From the NCBI RefSeq assembly GCF_051020985.1, contig NW_027475134.1:3906001-3970000 (forward strand): DNA of 64,000 nucleotides. Reading direction: 5' to 3'. The notes beneath the pieces were generated by a model, which saw only the letters and a list, made by a program, of their open reading frames with translations, did no database searches and was not told where the DNA came from. The DNA comes from Nomia melanderi (taxonomy: Eukaryota; Arthropoda; Insecta; Hymenoptera; Halictidae). Below are positions 27,801 to 40,388 of the stretch, piece after piece. The number at the start of each line of letters is the position of its first letter. The first letter of the stretch is position 1. The translations under genes and the position numbers were made by a program.

Positions 27801-28864
27801 TCTCGGGTGCTATTACAGATAGCGCAATAAATCAAAGTGCATTGTCTGTAGGAGGCCCTGGCGCATGAATCTTTACCGCGGGAACGACCTCGGACCACCA
27901 GGGGCCGAGAAAACCACAGTCTCATTGGGCCGGACACTCAGGGTCAGGGAAAATCCAATATATATCTGGTGATATCTCGGGTGCTATTACAGATAGCGCA
28001 ATAAATCAAAGTGCATTGTCTGTAGGAGGCCCTGGCGCATGTATCTGTGCAGCGGGAACGTCCTCGGACCTCCAGTGGCCGAGACAACGACCGTCTCATG
28101 GGGCCGGACCCTCAGGGTCAGGGTAAAATCCAATATATATCTGGTGATATCTCGGGTGCTATTACAGATAGCGCAATAAATCAAAGTGAATTGTCTGTAG
28201 GAGGCCCTGGCGCATGAATCTGTGCAGCGGGAACGACCTCGGAAGACCAGGGGCCGAGAAAACCACAGTCTCATGGGGCCGGACACTCATGGTCAGGGGA
28301 AAATCCAATATATATCTGGTGATATCTCGGGTGCTATTAGAGATAGCGCAATAAATCAAAGTGCATTGTCTGTAGGAGGCCCTGGCGCATGAATCTGTGC
28401 AACGGGAACGGCCGCGGACCACCAGGGGCCGAGAAAACCACAGTCTCATGGGGCCGGACACTCAGGGTCAGGGGAAAATCCAATATAGATCTGGTGATAT
28501 CTCGGGTGCTATTACAGATAGCACAATAAATCAAAGTGCATTGTCTGTAGGAGGCCCTGGCGCATGTATCTGTGCAGCGGGAACGTCCTCGGACCTCCAG
28601 GGGCCGAGACAACGACCGTCTCATGGGGCCGGACCCTCAGGGTCAGGGTAAAATCCAATATATATCTGGTGATATCTCGGGTGCTATTACAGATAGCGCA
28701 ATAAATCAAAGTGCATTGTCTGTAGGAGGCCCTGGCGCATGAATCTGTGCAGCGGGAACGACCTCGGACGACCAGGGGCCGAGAAAACCACAGTCTCATG
28801 GGGCCGGACACTCAGGGTCAGGGGAAAATCCAATATATATCTGGTGATATCTCGGGTGCTATTA
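21866..28864 (+). repeat. HOR-C unit 2: 40 monomers, 6,999 bp
   Basis: This copy matches unit 1 at +6,650 bp up to about 27465 and at +6,999 bp from 27990 on. One monomer of unit 1 (20816-20990) corresponds here to three (27466-27989), so two monomers were gained; a 1-bp deletion near 27950 accounts for the remaining base. Differences noticed by eye are sparse: 15879 a / 22529 c, 15908 c / 22558 t, 16475 a / 23125 t. The ends merge into different neighbours after about 28864. Confidence 0.87.
23616..23790 (+). repeat. Divergent-tail monomer, copy 3
   Basis: Same variants, at +6,650 bp from copy 2, inside HOR-C unit 2. Confidence 0.85.
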
Positions 28865-31139
28865 GAGATAGCGCAATAAACCAAAGTGAATTATCTGCAG
28901 GAGGCCCTGGCGCATGAATCTGTGCAACGGGAACGACCTCGGACCACCAGGGGCCGAGAAAACCACAGTCTCATGGGGCCGGACACTCAGGGTCAGGGGA
29001 AAATCCAATATATATCTGGTGATATCTCGGGTGCTATTAGAGATAGCGCAATAAACCAAAGTGAATTATCTGCAGAAGGCCCTGGCGCATGAATCTGTGC
29101 AGCGGGAACGACCTCGGACCACCAGGGGCCGAGAAAACCACAGTCTCATGGGGCCGGACACTCAGGGTCAGGGGAAAATCCAATATATATCAGGTGATAT
29201 CTCGGGTGCTATCAGAGATAGCGCAATAAACCAAAGTGAATTATCTGCAGGAGGCCCTGGCGCATGAATCTGTACAACGGGAACGACCTCGGACCACCAG
29301 GGGCCGAGAAAACCACAGTCTCATGGGGCCGGACACTCAGGGTCAGGGGAAAATCCAATATATATCTGGTGATATCTCGGGTGCTATTAGAGATAGCGCA
29401 ATAAATCAAAGTGAATTATCTGCAGGAGGCCCTGGCGCATGAATGTGTGCAGCGGGAACGACCTCGGACCACCAGGGGCCGAGAAAACGACCGTCTCATG
29501 GGGCCGGACGCTCAGGGTCAGTGAAAAATCCAATATATATCTGGTGATATCTCGGGTGCTATTACAGATAGCGCAATAAATCAAAGTGCATTGGCTGTAG
29601 GAGGCCCTGGCGCATGAATCTGTGCAGCGGGAACGACCTCGGACCACAAGGGGCCGAGAGAACCACAGTCTCATTGGGCCGGACACTCAGGGTCAGGGGA
29701 AAATCCAGTATATATCTCTTGATATCTCGGGTGCTATTACAGATAGCGCAATAAATCAAAGTGCATTGTCTGTAGGAGGCCCTGGCGCATGAATCTGTAC
29801 ACCGGGAACGACCTCGGACCACCAGGGGCCGAGACAACGACCGTCTCATGGGGCCGGAACCTCAGGGTCAGGGTAAAATCCAATATATATCTGGTGATAT
29901 CTCGGGTGCTATTACAGATAGCGCAATAAATCAAAGTGCATTGTCTGTAGGAGGCCCTGGCGCATGAATCTGTGCAGCGGGAACGACCTCGGACGACCAG
30001 GGGCCGAGAAAACCACAGTCTCATGGGGCCGGACACTCAGGGTCAGGGGAAAATCCAATATATATCTGGTGATATCTCGGGTGCTATTAGAGATAGCGCA
30101 ATAAACCAAAGTGAATTATCTGCAGGAGGCCCTGGCGCATGAATCTGTGCAACGGGAACGACCTCGGACCACCAGGGGCCGAGAAAACCACAGTCTCATG
30201 GGGCCGGACACTCAGGGTCAGGGGAAAATCCAATATATATCTGGTGATATCTCGGGTGCTATTAGAGATAGCGCAATAAACCAAAGTGAATTATCTGCAG
30301 GAGGCCCTGGCGCATGAATCTGTGCAGCGGGAACGACCTCGGACCACCAGGGGCCGAGAAAACCACAGTCTCATGGGGCCGGACACTCAGGGTCAGGGGA
30401 AAATCCAATATATATCTGGTGATATCTCGGGTGCTATCAGAGATAGCGCAATAAACCAAAGTGAATTATCTGCAGGAGGCCCTGGCGCATGAATCTGTGC
30501 AACGGGAACGAACTCGGACCACCAGGGGCCGAGAAAACCACAGTCTCATGGGGCCGGACACTCAGGGTCAGGGGAAAATCCAATATATATCTGGTGATAT
30601 CTCGGGTGCTATTAGAGATAGCGCAATAAATCAAAGTGAATTATCTGCAGGACGCCCTGGCGCATGAATGTGTGCAGCGGGAACGACCTCGGACCACCAG
30701 GGGCCGAGAAAACGACCGTCTCATGGGGCCGGACACTCAGGGTCAGTGAAAAATCCAATATATATCTGGTGATATCTCGGGTGCTATTACAGATAGCGCA
30801 ATAAATCAAAGTGCATTGTCTGTAGGAGGCCCTGGCGCATGAATCTGTGCAGCGGGAACGACCTCGGACCACCAGGGGCCGAGAGAACCACAGTCTCATT
30901 GGGCCGGACACTCAGGGTCAGGGGAAAATCCAGTATATATCTCTTGATATCTCGGGTGCTATTACAGATTGCGCAATAAATCAAAGTGCATTGTCTGTAG
31001 GAGGCCCTGGCGCATGAATCTGTACAGCGGGAACGACCTCGGACCACCAGGGGCCGAGAAAACCACAGTCTCATTGGGCCGGACACTCAGGGTCAGGGAA
31101 AATCCAATATATATCTGGTGATATCTCGGATGCTATTAG
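28690..31139 (+). repeat. Seven-monomer HOR, two copies of 1,225 bp
   Basis: 28690-29914 and 29915 to about 31139 align monomer by monomer at +1,225 bp. Shared tags are cctcggacgacc, runs of type II heads (gagat, accaaagtgaattatctgcagg), gtgaatgtgtgcagc, and the attgggccgg with tctcttgatatc monomer. This block is nested in the larger 3,499-bp duplication. Confidence 0.8.
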
Positions 31140-32538
31140 AGAGTGCGCAATAAAACAAAGTGCATTGTCTGTAGGAGGCCCTGGCGCATGAATCTGTGCA
31201 GCGGGAACGACCTCGGAACACCAGGGACCGAGAAAACCACCGTCTCATGGGGCCGGACTCTCAGGGTCAGTGAAAAATCCAATATATATGTGGTGATATC
31301 TCGGGTGCTATTACAGATAGCGCAATAAATCAAAGTGCATTGTCTGTAGGAGACCCTGGCGCATGAACCTGTGCAGCGGGAACGACCTCGGACCACCAGG
31401 GGCCGAGAAAACGACCGTCTCATGGGGCCAGACGCTCAGGGTCAGTGAAAAATCCAATATATATCTGGTGATATCTCGGGTGCTATTAGAGATAGCGCAA
31501 TAAACCAAAGTGAATTATCTGCAGGAGGCCCTGGCGCATGAATCTGTGCAACGGGAACGACCGCGGACCACCAGGGGCCGAGAAAACCACAGTCTCATGG
31601 GGCCGGACACTCAGGGTCAGGGGAAAATCCAATATAGATCTGGTGATATCTCGGGTGCTATTACAGATAGCGCAATAAATCAAAGTGCATTGCCTGTAGG
31701 AGGCCCTGGCGCATGTATCTGTGCAGCGGGAACGTCCTCGGACCTCCAGGGGCCGAGACAACGACCGTCTCATGGGGCCGGACCCTCAGGGTCAGGGTAA
31801 AATCCAATATATATCTGGTGATATCTCGGGTGCTATTACAGATAGCGCAATAAATCAAAGTGCATTGTGTGTAGGAGGCCCTGGCGCATGAATCTGTGCA
31901 GCGGGAACGACCTCGGACCACCAGGGGCCGAGAAAACCACAGTCTCATGGGGCCGGACACTCAGGGTCAGGGAAAAATCCCATATACATCTGGTGATATC
32001 TCGGGTGCTATTACAGATAGCTCAATAAATCAAAGTGCATTGTCTGCAGGAGGTCCTGGCGCATGAATCTTTGCAGCGGGATCGACCTCGGACCACCAGG
32101 CTCCGAGAAAATCACCGTCTCATGGGCTCGGACTGTCAGGGTCAGGGAAAAATCCAATATATATCTGGTGATATCTCGGGTCCTATTAGAGATAGCGCAA
32201 TAAATCAAAGTGCATTGTCTGCAGGAGGCCCTGGCGCATGAATCTGTGCAGCGGGAACGCCCTCGGACCACCAGGGGCCGAGAAAACTACCGTCTCATGG
32301 GGTCTGACACTCAGGGTCAGGGAAAAATCCAATATATATCTGGTGATATTTCGGGTGCTATTACAGATAGCGCAATAAATCAAAGTGCATTGTCTGTAGG
32401 AGGCCCTGGCGCATGAATCTGTGCAGCGGGAACGCCCTCGGACCACCAGGGGCCGAGAAAACTACCGTCTCATGGGGCCGGACACTGAGGGTCAGGGGAA
32501 AATCCAATATATATCTGGTGATATCTCGGGTGCTATTA
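29040..32538 (+). repeat. HOR-D unit 1: 20 monomers, 3,499 bp
   Basis: This stretch recurs immediately to the right at exactly +3,499 bp. The size is 20 monomers minus one base because one monomer carries a 1-bp deletion near 31100 (cagggaaaatcc). It starts with the gcagaaggccc monomer and ends with monomers tagged gctccgaga, atgggctcgg and acgccctcgg. Confidence 0.9.
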
Positions 32539-35500
32539 GAGATAGCGCAATAAACCAAAGTGAATTATCTGCAGAAGGCCCTGGCGCATGAATCTGTGCA
32601 GCGGGAACGACCTCGGACCACCAGGGGCCGAGAAAACCACAGTCTCATGGGGCCGGACACTCAGGGTCAGGGGAAAATCCAATATATATCAGGTGATATC
32701 TCGGGTGCTATCAGAGATAGCGCAATAAACCAAAGTGAATTATCTGCAGGAGGCCCTGGCGCATGAATCTGTACAACGGGAACGACCTCGGACCACCAGG
32801 GGCCGAGAAAACCACAGTCTCATGGGGCCGGACACTCAGGGTCAGGGGAAAATCCAATATATATCTGGTGATATCTCGGGTGCTATTAGAGATAGCGCAA
32901 TAAATCAAAGTGAATTATCTGCAGGAGGCCCTGGCGCATGAATGTGTGCAGCGGGAACGACCTCGGACCACCAGGGGCCGAGAAAACGACCGTCTCATGG
33001 GGCCGGACACTCAGGGTCAGTGAAAAATCCAATATATATCTGGTGATATCTCGGGTGCTATTACAGATAGCGCAATAAATCAAAGTGCATTGGCTGTAGG
33101 AGGCCCTGGCGCATGAATCTGTGCAGCGGGAACGACCTCGGACCACAAGGGGCCGAGAGAACCACAGTCTCATTGGGCCGGACACTCAGGGTCAGGGGAA
33201 AATCCAGTATATATCTCTTGATATCTCGGGTGCTATTACAGATAGCGCAATAAATCAAAGTGCATTGTCTGTAGTAGGCCCTGGCGCATGAATCTGTACA
33301 CCGGGAACGACCTCGGACCACCAGGGGCCGAGACAACGACCGTCTCATGGGGCCGGAACCTCAGGGTCAGGGTAAAATCCAATATATATCTGGTGATATC
33401 TCGGGTGCTATTACAGATAGCGCAATAAATCAAAGTGCATTGTCTGTAGGAGGCCCTGGCGCATGAATCTGTGCAGCGGGAACGACCTCGGACGACCAGG
33501 GGCCGAGAAAACCACAGTCTCATGGGGCCGGACACTCAGGGTCAGGGGAAAATCCAATATATATCTGGTGATATCTCGGGTGCTATTAGAGATAGCGCAA
33601 TAAACCAAAGTGAATTATCTGCAGGAGGCCCTGGCGCATGAATCTGTGCAACGGGAACGACCTCGGACCACCAGGGGCCGAGAAAACCACAGTCTCATGG
33701 GGCCGGACACTCAGGGTCAGGGGAAAATCCAATATATATCTGGTGATATCTCGGGTGCTATTAGAGATAGCGCAATAAACCAAAGTGAATTATCTGCAGG
33801 AGGCCCTGGCGCATGAATCTGTGCAGCGGGAACGACCTCGGGCCACCAGGGGCCGAGAAAACCACAGTCTCATGGGGCCGGACACTCAGGGTCAGGGGAA
33901 AATCCAATATATATCTGGTGATATCTCGGGTGCTATCAGAGATAGCGCAATAAACCAAAGTGAATTATCTGCAGGAGGCCCTGGCGCATGAATCTGTGCA
34001 ACGGGAACGAACTCGGACCACCAGGGGCCGAGAAAACCACAGTCTCATGGGGCCGGACACTCAGGGTCAGGGGAAAATCCAATATATATCTGGTGATATC
34101 TCGGGTGCTATTAGAGATAGCGCAATAAATCAAAGTGAATTATCTGCAGGAGGCCCTGGCGCATGAATGTGTGCAGCGGGAACGACCTCGGACCACCAGG
34201 GGCCGAGAAAACGACCGTCTCATGGGGCCGGACACTCAGGGTCAGTGAAAAATCCAATATATATCTGGTGATATCTCGGGTGCTATTACAGATAGCGCAA
34301 TAAATCAAAGTGCATTGTCTGTAGGAGGCCCTGGCGCATGAATCTGTGCAGCGGGAACGACCTCGGACCACCAGGGGCCGAGAGAACCACAGTCTCATTG
34401 GGCCGGACACTCAGGGTCAGGGGAAAATCCAGTATATATCTCTTGATATCTCGGGTGCTATTACAGATTGCGCAATAAATCAAAGTGCATTGTCTGTAGG
34501 AGGCCCTGGCGCATGAATCTGTACAGCGGGAACGACCTCGGACCACCAGGGGCCGAGAAAACCACAGTCTCATTGGGCCGGACACTCAGGGTCAGGGAAA
34601 ATCCAATATATATCTGGTGATATCTCGGATGCTATTAGAGAGAGCGCAATAAAACAAAGTGCATTGTCTGTAGGAGGCCCTGGCGCATGAATCTGTGCAG
34701 CGGGAACGACCTCGGAACACCAGGGACCGAGAAAACCACCGTCTCATGGGGCCGGACTCTCAGGGTCAGTGAAAAATCCAATATATATGTGGTGATATCT
34801 CGGGTGCTATTACAGATAGCGCAATAAATCAAAGTGCATTGTCTGTAGGAGACCCTGGCGCATGAACCTGTGCAGCGGGAACGACCTCGGACCACCAGGG
34901 GCCGAGAAAACGACCGTCTCATGGGGCCAGACGCTCAGGGTCAGTGAAAAATCCAATATATATCTGGTGATATCTCGGGTGCTATTAGAGATAGCGCAAT
35001 AAACCAAAGTGAATTATCTGCAGGAGGCCCTGGCGCATGAATCTGTGCAACGGGAACGACCGCGGACCACCAGGGGCCGAGAAAACCACAGTCTCATGGG
35101 GCCGGACACTCAGGGTCAGGGGAAAATCCAATATAGATCTGGTGATATCTCGGGTGCTATTACAGATAGCGCAATAAATCAAAGTGCATTGCCTGTAGGA
35201 GGCCCTGGCGCATGTATCTGTGCAGCGGGAACGTCCTCGGACCTCCAGGGGCCGAGACAACGACCGTCTCATGGGGCCGGACCCTCAGGGTCAGGGTAAA
35301 ATCCAATATATATCTGGTGATATCTCGGGTGCTATTACAGATAGCGCAATAAATCAAAGTGCATTGTGTGTAGGAGGCCCTGGCGCATGAATCTGTGCAG
35401 CGGGAACGACCTCGGACCACCAGGGGCCGAGAAAACCACAGTCTCATGGGGCCGGACACTCAGGGTCAGGGAAAAATCCCATATACATCTGGTGATATCT

Positions 35501-36037
35501 CGGGTGCTATTACAGATAGCTCAATAAATCAAAGTGCATTGTCTGCAGGAGGTCCTGGCGCATGAATCTTTGCAGCGGGATCGACCTCGGACCACCAGGC
35601 TCCGAGAAAATCACCGTCTCATGGGCTCGGACTGTCAGGGTCAGGGAAAAATCCAATATATATCTGGTGATATCTCGGGTCCTATTAGAGATAGCGCAAT
35701 AAATCAAAGTGCATTGTCTGCAGGAGGCCCTGGCGCATGAATCTGTGCAGCGGGAACGCCCTCGGACCACCAGGGGCCGAGAAAACTACCGTCTCATGGG
35801 GTCTGACACTCAGGGTCAGGGAAAAATCCAATATATATCTGGTGATATTTCGGGTGCTATTACAGATAGCGCAATAAATCAAAGTGCATTGTCTGTAGGA
35901 GGCCCTGGCGCATGAATCTGTGCAGCGGGAACGCCCTCGGACCACCAGGGGCCGAGAAAACTACCGTCTCATGGGGCCGGACACTGAGGGTCAGGGGAAA
36001 ATCCAATATATATCTGGTGATATCTCGGGTGCTATTA
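32539..36037 (+). repeat. HOR-D unit 2: tandem copy of unit 1, 3,499 bp
   Basis: A by-eye comparison with unit 1 found only five substitutions: 29510 g / 33009 a, 29776 g / 33275 t, 30343 a / 33842 g, 30653 c / 34152 g and 31144 t / 34643 a. That is about 99.8-99.9% identity over 3.5 kb, while adjacent monomers in the array differ far more. The duplication is therefore very recent relative to monomer divergence. Confidence 0.9.
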
Positions 36038-37900
36038 GGGATAGAGAAATAAATCAAAGTGCATTGTCTGCAGGAGGCCCTGGCGCATGAATCTGTGCAG
36101 CGGGAACGACCTCGGACCACCAGGGGCCGAGAAAACCACAGTCTCATGGGGTCGGACTCTCAGGGTCAGGGAAAAATCCAATATATATCTGGTGATATCT
36201 CGGGTGCTATTACAGATAGAGCAATAAATCAAAGTGCATTGTCTGTAGGAGGCCCTGGCGCATGAATGTGTGCAACGGGAACGACCCCGGACCACCAGGG
36301 GCCGAGAAAACCACAGTCTCATGGGGCCGGAAACTCAGGGTCAGGGGAAAATCCAATATAGATCTGGTGATATCTCGGGTGCTATTACAGATAGCGCAAT
36401 AAATCAAAGTGCATTGTCTGTAGGAGGCCCTGGCGCATGAATCTGTGCAGCGGGAACGACCTCGGACCACCAGGGGCCGAGAAAAGCACAGTCTCATGGG
36501 GCCGGACTCTCAGGGTCAGGGTAAAATCCAATATATATCTGGTGATATCTCGGGTGCTATTATAGATAGCGCAATAAACCAAAGTGAATTATCTGCAGGA
36601 GGCCCTGGCACATGAATCTGTGCAGCGGGAACGCCCTCGGACCACCAGGGGCCGAGAAAACTACCGTCTCATGGGGTCTGACACTCAGGGTCAGGGAAAA
36701 ATCCAATATATATCTGCTGATATTTCGGGTGCTATTACAGATAGCGCAATAAATCAAAGTGCATTGTCTGTAGGAGGCCCTGGCGCATGAATCTGTGCAG
36801 CGGGAACGCCCTCGGACCACCAGGGGCCGAGAAAACTACCGTCTCATGGGGCCGGACACTGAGGGTCAGGGGAAAATCCAATATATATCTGGTGATATCT
36901 CGGGTGCTATTAGGGATAGAGAAATAAATCAAAGTGCATTGTCTGCAGGAGGCCCTGGCGCATGAATCTGTGCAGCGGGAACGACCTCGGACCACCAGGG
37001 GCCGAGAAAACCACAGTCTCATGGGGTCGGACTCTCAGGGTCAGGGAAAAATCCAATATATATCTGGTGATATCTCGGGTGCTATTACAGATAGAGCAAT
37101 AAATCAAAGTGCATTGTCTGTAGGAGTCCCTGGCGCATGAATGTGTGCAACGGGAACGACCCCGGACCACCAGGGGCCGAGAAAACCACAGTCTCATGGG
37201 GCCGGAAACTCAGGGTCAGGGGAAAATCCAATATAGATCTGGTGATATCTCGGGTGCTATTACAGATAGCGCAATAAATCAAAGTGCATTGTCTGTAGGA
37301 GGCCCTGGCGCATGAATCTGTGCAGCGGGAACGACCTCGGACCACCAGGGGCCGAGAAAAGCACAGTCTCATGGGGCCGGACTCTCAGGGTCAGGGTAAA
37401 ATCCAATATATATCTGGTGATATCTCGTGTGCTATTATAGATAGCGCAATAAACCAAAGTGAATTATCTGCAGGAGGCCCTGGCGCATGAATCTGTGCAG
37501 CGGGAACGCCCTCGGACCACCAGGGGCCGAGAAAACTACCGTCTCATGGGGTCTGACACTCAGGGTCAGGGAAAAATCCAATATATATCTGGTGATATTT
37601 CGGGTGCTATTACAGATAGCGCAATAAATCAAAGTGCATTGTCTGTAGGAGGCCCTGGCGCATGAATCTGTGCAGCGGGAACGCCCTCGGACCACCAGGG
37701 GCCGAGAAAACTACCGTCTCATGGGGCCGGACACTGAGGGTCAGGGGAAAATCCAATATATATCTGGTGATATCTCGGGTGCTATTAGGGATAGAGAAAT
37801 AAATCAAAGTGCATTGTCTGCAGGAGGCCCTGGCGCATGAATCTGTGCAGCGGGAACGACCTCGGACCACCAGGGGCCGAGAAAACCACAGTCTCATGGG
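35688..37900 (+). repeat. HOR-E: five-monomer HOR, about 2.5 copies of 875 bp
   Basis: Units begin at 35688, 36563 and 37438; the third is cut after about 460 bp, inside the monomer at 37788. Tags in order are acgccctcgg with ggtctgac, acactgaggg, agggatagagaaataa, ggaaactcagg with a BglII site, and gaaaagcaca with tattatagat. Private changes include gcacatg at about 36609, gctgatatttc at about 36717 and aggagtccc at about 37125. The first unit overlaps the end of HOR-D unit 2. Confidence 0.86.
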
Positions 37901-40229
37901 GCCGGAAACTCAGGGTCAGGGGAAAATCCAATATATATCTGGTGATATCTCGGGTGCTATTACAGATAGAGCAATAGATCAAAGTGCATTGTCTGTAGGA
38001 GGCCCTGGCGCATGAACCTGTGCAGCGGGAACGACCTCGGACCACCAGGGGCCGAGAAAACCACAGTCTCATGGGGCCGGACGCTCAGGGTCAGTGAAAA
38101 ATCCAATATATATCTGGTGATATCTCGGGTGCTATTAGAGATAGCGCAATAAACCAAAGTGAATTATCTGCAGGAGGCCCTGGCGCATGAATCTGTGCAA
38201 CGGGAACGACCCCGGTCCACCAGGAGCCGAGAAAACCACAGTCTCATGGGGCCGGACACTCAGGGTCAGGGGAAAATCCAATATAGATCTGGTGATATCT
38301 CGGGTGCTATTACAGATAGCGCAATAAATCAAAGTGCATTGTCTGTAGGAGGCCCTGGCGCATGAATCTGGCCAGCGGGAACGACCTCGGACCACCAGCG
38401 GCCGAGAGAACCACCGTCTCATGGGGCCGGACACTCAGGGTCGGGGAAAAATCCAATATAGATCTGGTGATATCTCGGGTGCTATTACAGATAGCGCAAT
38501 AAATCAAAGTGCATTACCTGTAGGAGGCCCTGGCGCATGAATCTGTGCAGCGGGAACGACCTCGGACCACCAGGGGCCGAGAAAAGCACAGTCTCATGGG
38601 GCCGGACACTCAGGGTCAGGGTAAAATCCAATATATATCTGGTGATATCTCGGGTGCTATTAGAGATAGCGCAATAAACCAAAGTGAATTATCTGCAGGA
38701 GGCCCTGGCGCATGAATCTGTGCAGCGGGAACGACCGCGGACCACCAGGGGCCGAGAAAACGACCGTCTCATGGGGCCGGACACTCAGGGTCAGTGAAAA
38801 ATCCAATATATATCTGCTGATATCTCGGGTGCTATTACAGATAGCGCAATAAATCAAAGTGCATTGTCTGTAGGAGGCCCTGGCGCATGAATCTGTGCAG
38901 CGGGAACGACCTCGGACCACCAGGGGCCGAGAAAACCACAGTCTCATGGGGCCGGACACTCAGGGTCAGGGGAAAATCCAATATATATCTGGTGATATCT
39001 CGGGTGCTATTAGAGATAGCGCAATAAACCAAAGTGAATTATCTGCAGGAGGCCCTGGCGCATGAATCTGTGCAGCGGGAACGACCTCGGATCACCAGGG
39101 GCCGAGAAAACTACCGTCTCATGGGGCCGGATACTCAGGGTCAGGGGAAAATCCAATATAGATCTGGTGATATCTCGGGTGCTATTACAGATAGCGCAAT
39201 AAATCAAAGTGCATTGTCTGTAAGAGACCCTGGCGCATGAACCTGTGCAGCGGGAACGACCTCGGACCACCAGGGGCCGAGAAAACGACCGTCTCATGGG
39301 GCCGGACGCTCAGGGTCAGTGAAAAATCCAATATATATCTGGTGATATCTCGGGTGCTATTAGAGATAGCGCAATAAACCAAAGTGAATTATCTGCAGGA
39401 GTCCCTGGCGCATGAATCTGTGCAACGGGAACGACCTCGGACCACCAGGGGCCGAGAAAACCACAGTCTCATGGGGTCGGACACTCAGGGTCAGGGGAAA
39501 ATCCAATATAGATCTGGTGATATCTCGGGTGCTATCACAGATAGCGCAATAAACCAAAGTGAATTATCTGCAGGAGGCCCGGGCGCATGAATCTGTGCAA
39601 CGGGAACGTCCTCGGACCACCAGGGGCCGAGAAAACCACAGTCTCATGGGGCCGGATACTCAGGGTCAGGGGAAAATCCAATATAGATCTGGTGATATCT
39701 CGGGAGCTATTACAGATAGCGCCATAAATCAAAGTGCATTGTCTGTAGGAGGCCCTGGCCGCATGAATCTGTGCAGCGGGAACGACCTCGGACCACCAGG
39801 GGCCGAGACAACCACAGTCTCATGGGGCCGAGAACTCAGGGTCAGGGCAAAATCCAATATATATCTGGTGATATCTCGGGTGCTATTACACATAGCGCAT
39901 TAAACCAACGCGCATTGTCTGTAGGAGGCCCTGGCGCATGAATCTGTGCAGCGGGAACGTCGTCGGACCTCCAGGGTCCGAGACAACGACCTTCTCATGG
40001 GGCCGGACACTCAGGGTCAGGGTAAAATCCAATATATATCTGGTGATATCTCGGGTGCTATAACAGATAGCGCAATAAATCAAAGTGCATTGTCTGTAGG
40101 AGGCCCTGGCGCATGAATCTGTGCAGCGGGAACGACCTCGGGCCACCAGGGGCCGAAAAAACGACCGTCTCATGGGGCCGGACTCTCAGGGTCAGTGAAA
40201 AATCCAATATATATCTGGTGATATCTCGG

Positions 40230-40248
40230 GTGCTATTACAGATAGCGC
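40230..40248. other. Dyad 1 across the monomer junction: GCTAT-n5-ATAGC
   Basis: GCTAT (40232-40236) and ATAGC (40242-40246) are perfect inverted repeats around tacag. Including a G:T pair, the arms extend to GTGCTAT/ATAGCGC. The arms are kept in most monomers; the loop holds the C/G site that separates the two head types. Shown for the reference unit. Confidence 0.8.
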
Positions 40249-40254
40249 AATAAA
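40249..40254 (+). other. AATAAA with downstream GT-rich tract, once per monomer
   Basis: AATAAA lies at monomer bases 11-16 and is followed 7-24 bases later by a GT-rich stretch (agtgcattgtctgtagg). That order matches a metazoan polyadenylation signal and downstream element. It is kept in both head types (aataaatc and aataaacc). Whether it works is unknown; it may be chance. Confidence 0.4.
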
Positions 40255-40311
40255 TCAAAGTGCATTGTCTGTAGGAGGCCCTGGCGCATGAATCTGTGCA
40301 GCGGGAACGAC

Positions 40312-40332
40312 CTCGGACCACCAGGGGCCGAG
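40312..40332. other. Dyad 2 in the G+C-rich middle: CTCGG-n11-CCGAG
   Basis: CTCGG (40312-40316) and CCGAG (40328-40332) flank accaccagggg. Most units keep both arms. Exceptions include units with gatctcgg arms intact but altered loops, and units with ggcggag (about 40850), where the right arm is broken. Confidence 0.75.
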
Positions 40333-40376
40333 AAAACCACAGTCTCATGGGGCCGGACACTCAGGGTCAGGGGAAA

Positions 40377-40388
40377 ATCCAATATATA
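40377..40388 (+). other. CCAAT followed by TATATAT, once per monomer
   Basis: Nearly every unit has aaatccaatatatatc. CCAAT is the core of the NF-Y binding site and TATATAT resembles a TATA element, but the two are adjacent and not at promoter spacing, so a promoter role is doubtful. BglII-type units change the stretch to CCAATATAGATC. Confidence 0.3.

Noticed and set aside
40284..40316. Possible tRNA-derived repeat: tggcgca resembles the start of a Pol III A box
   Set aside because: No B box at the right distance and no cloverleaf could be drawn from either strand.
40324..40374. G-quadruplex from the four G runs (ggggcc, ggggcc, aggg, agggg)
   Set aside because: Two of the loops would be well over 10 bases and the tracts vary between units, so a stable quadruplex is not supported.
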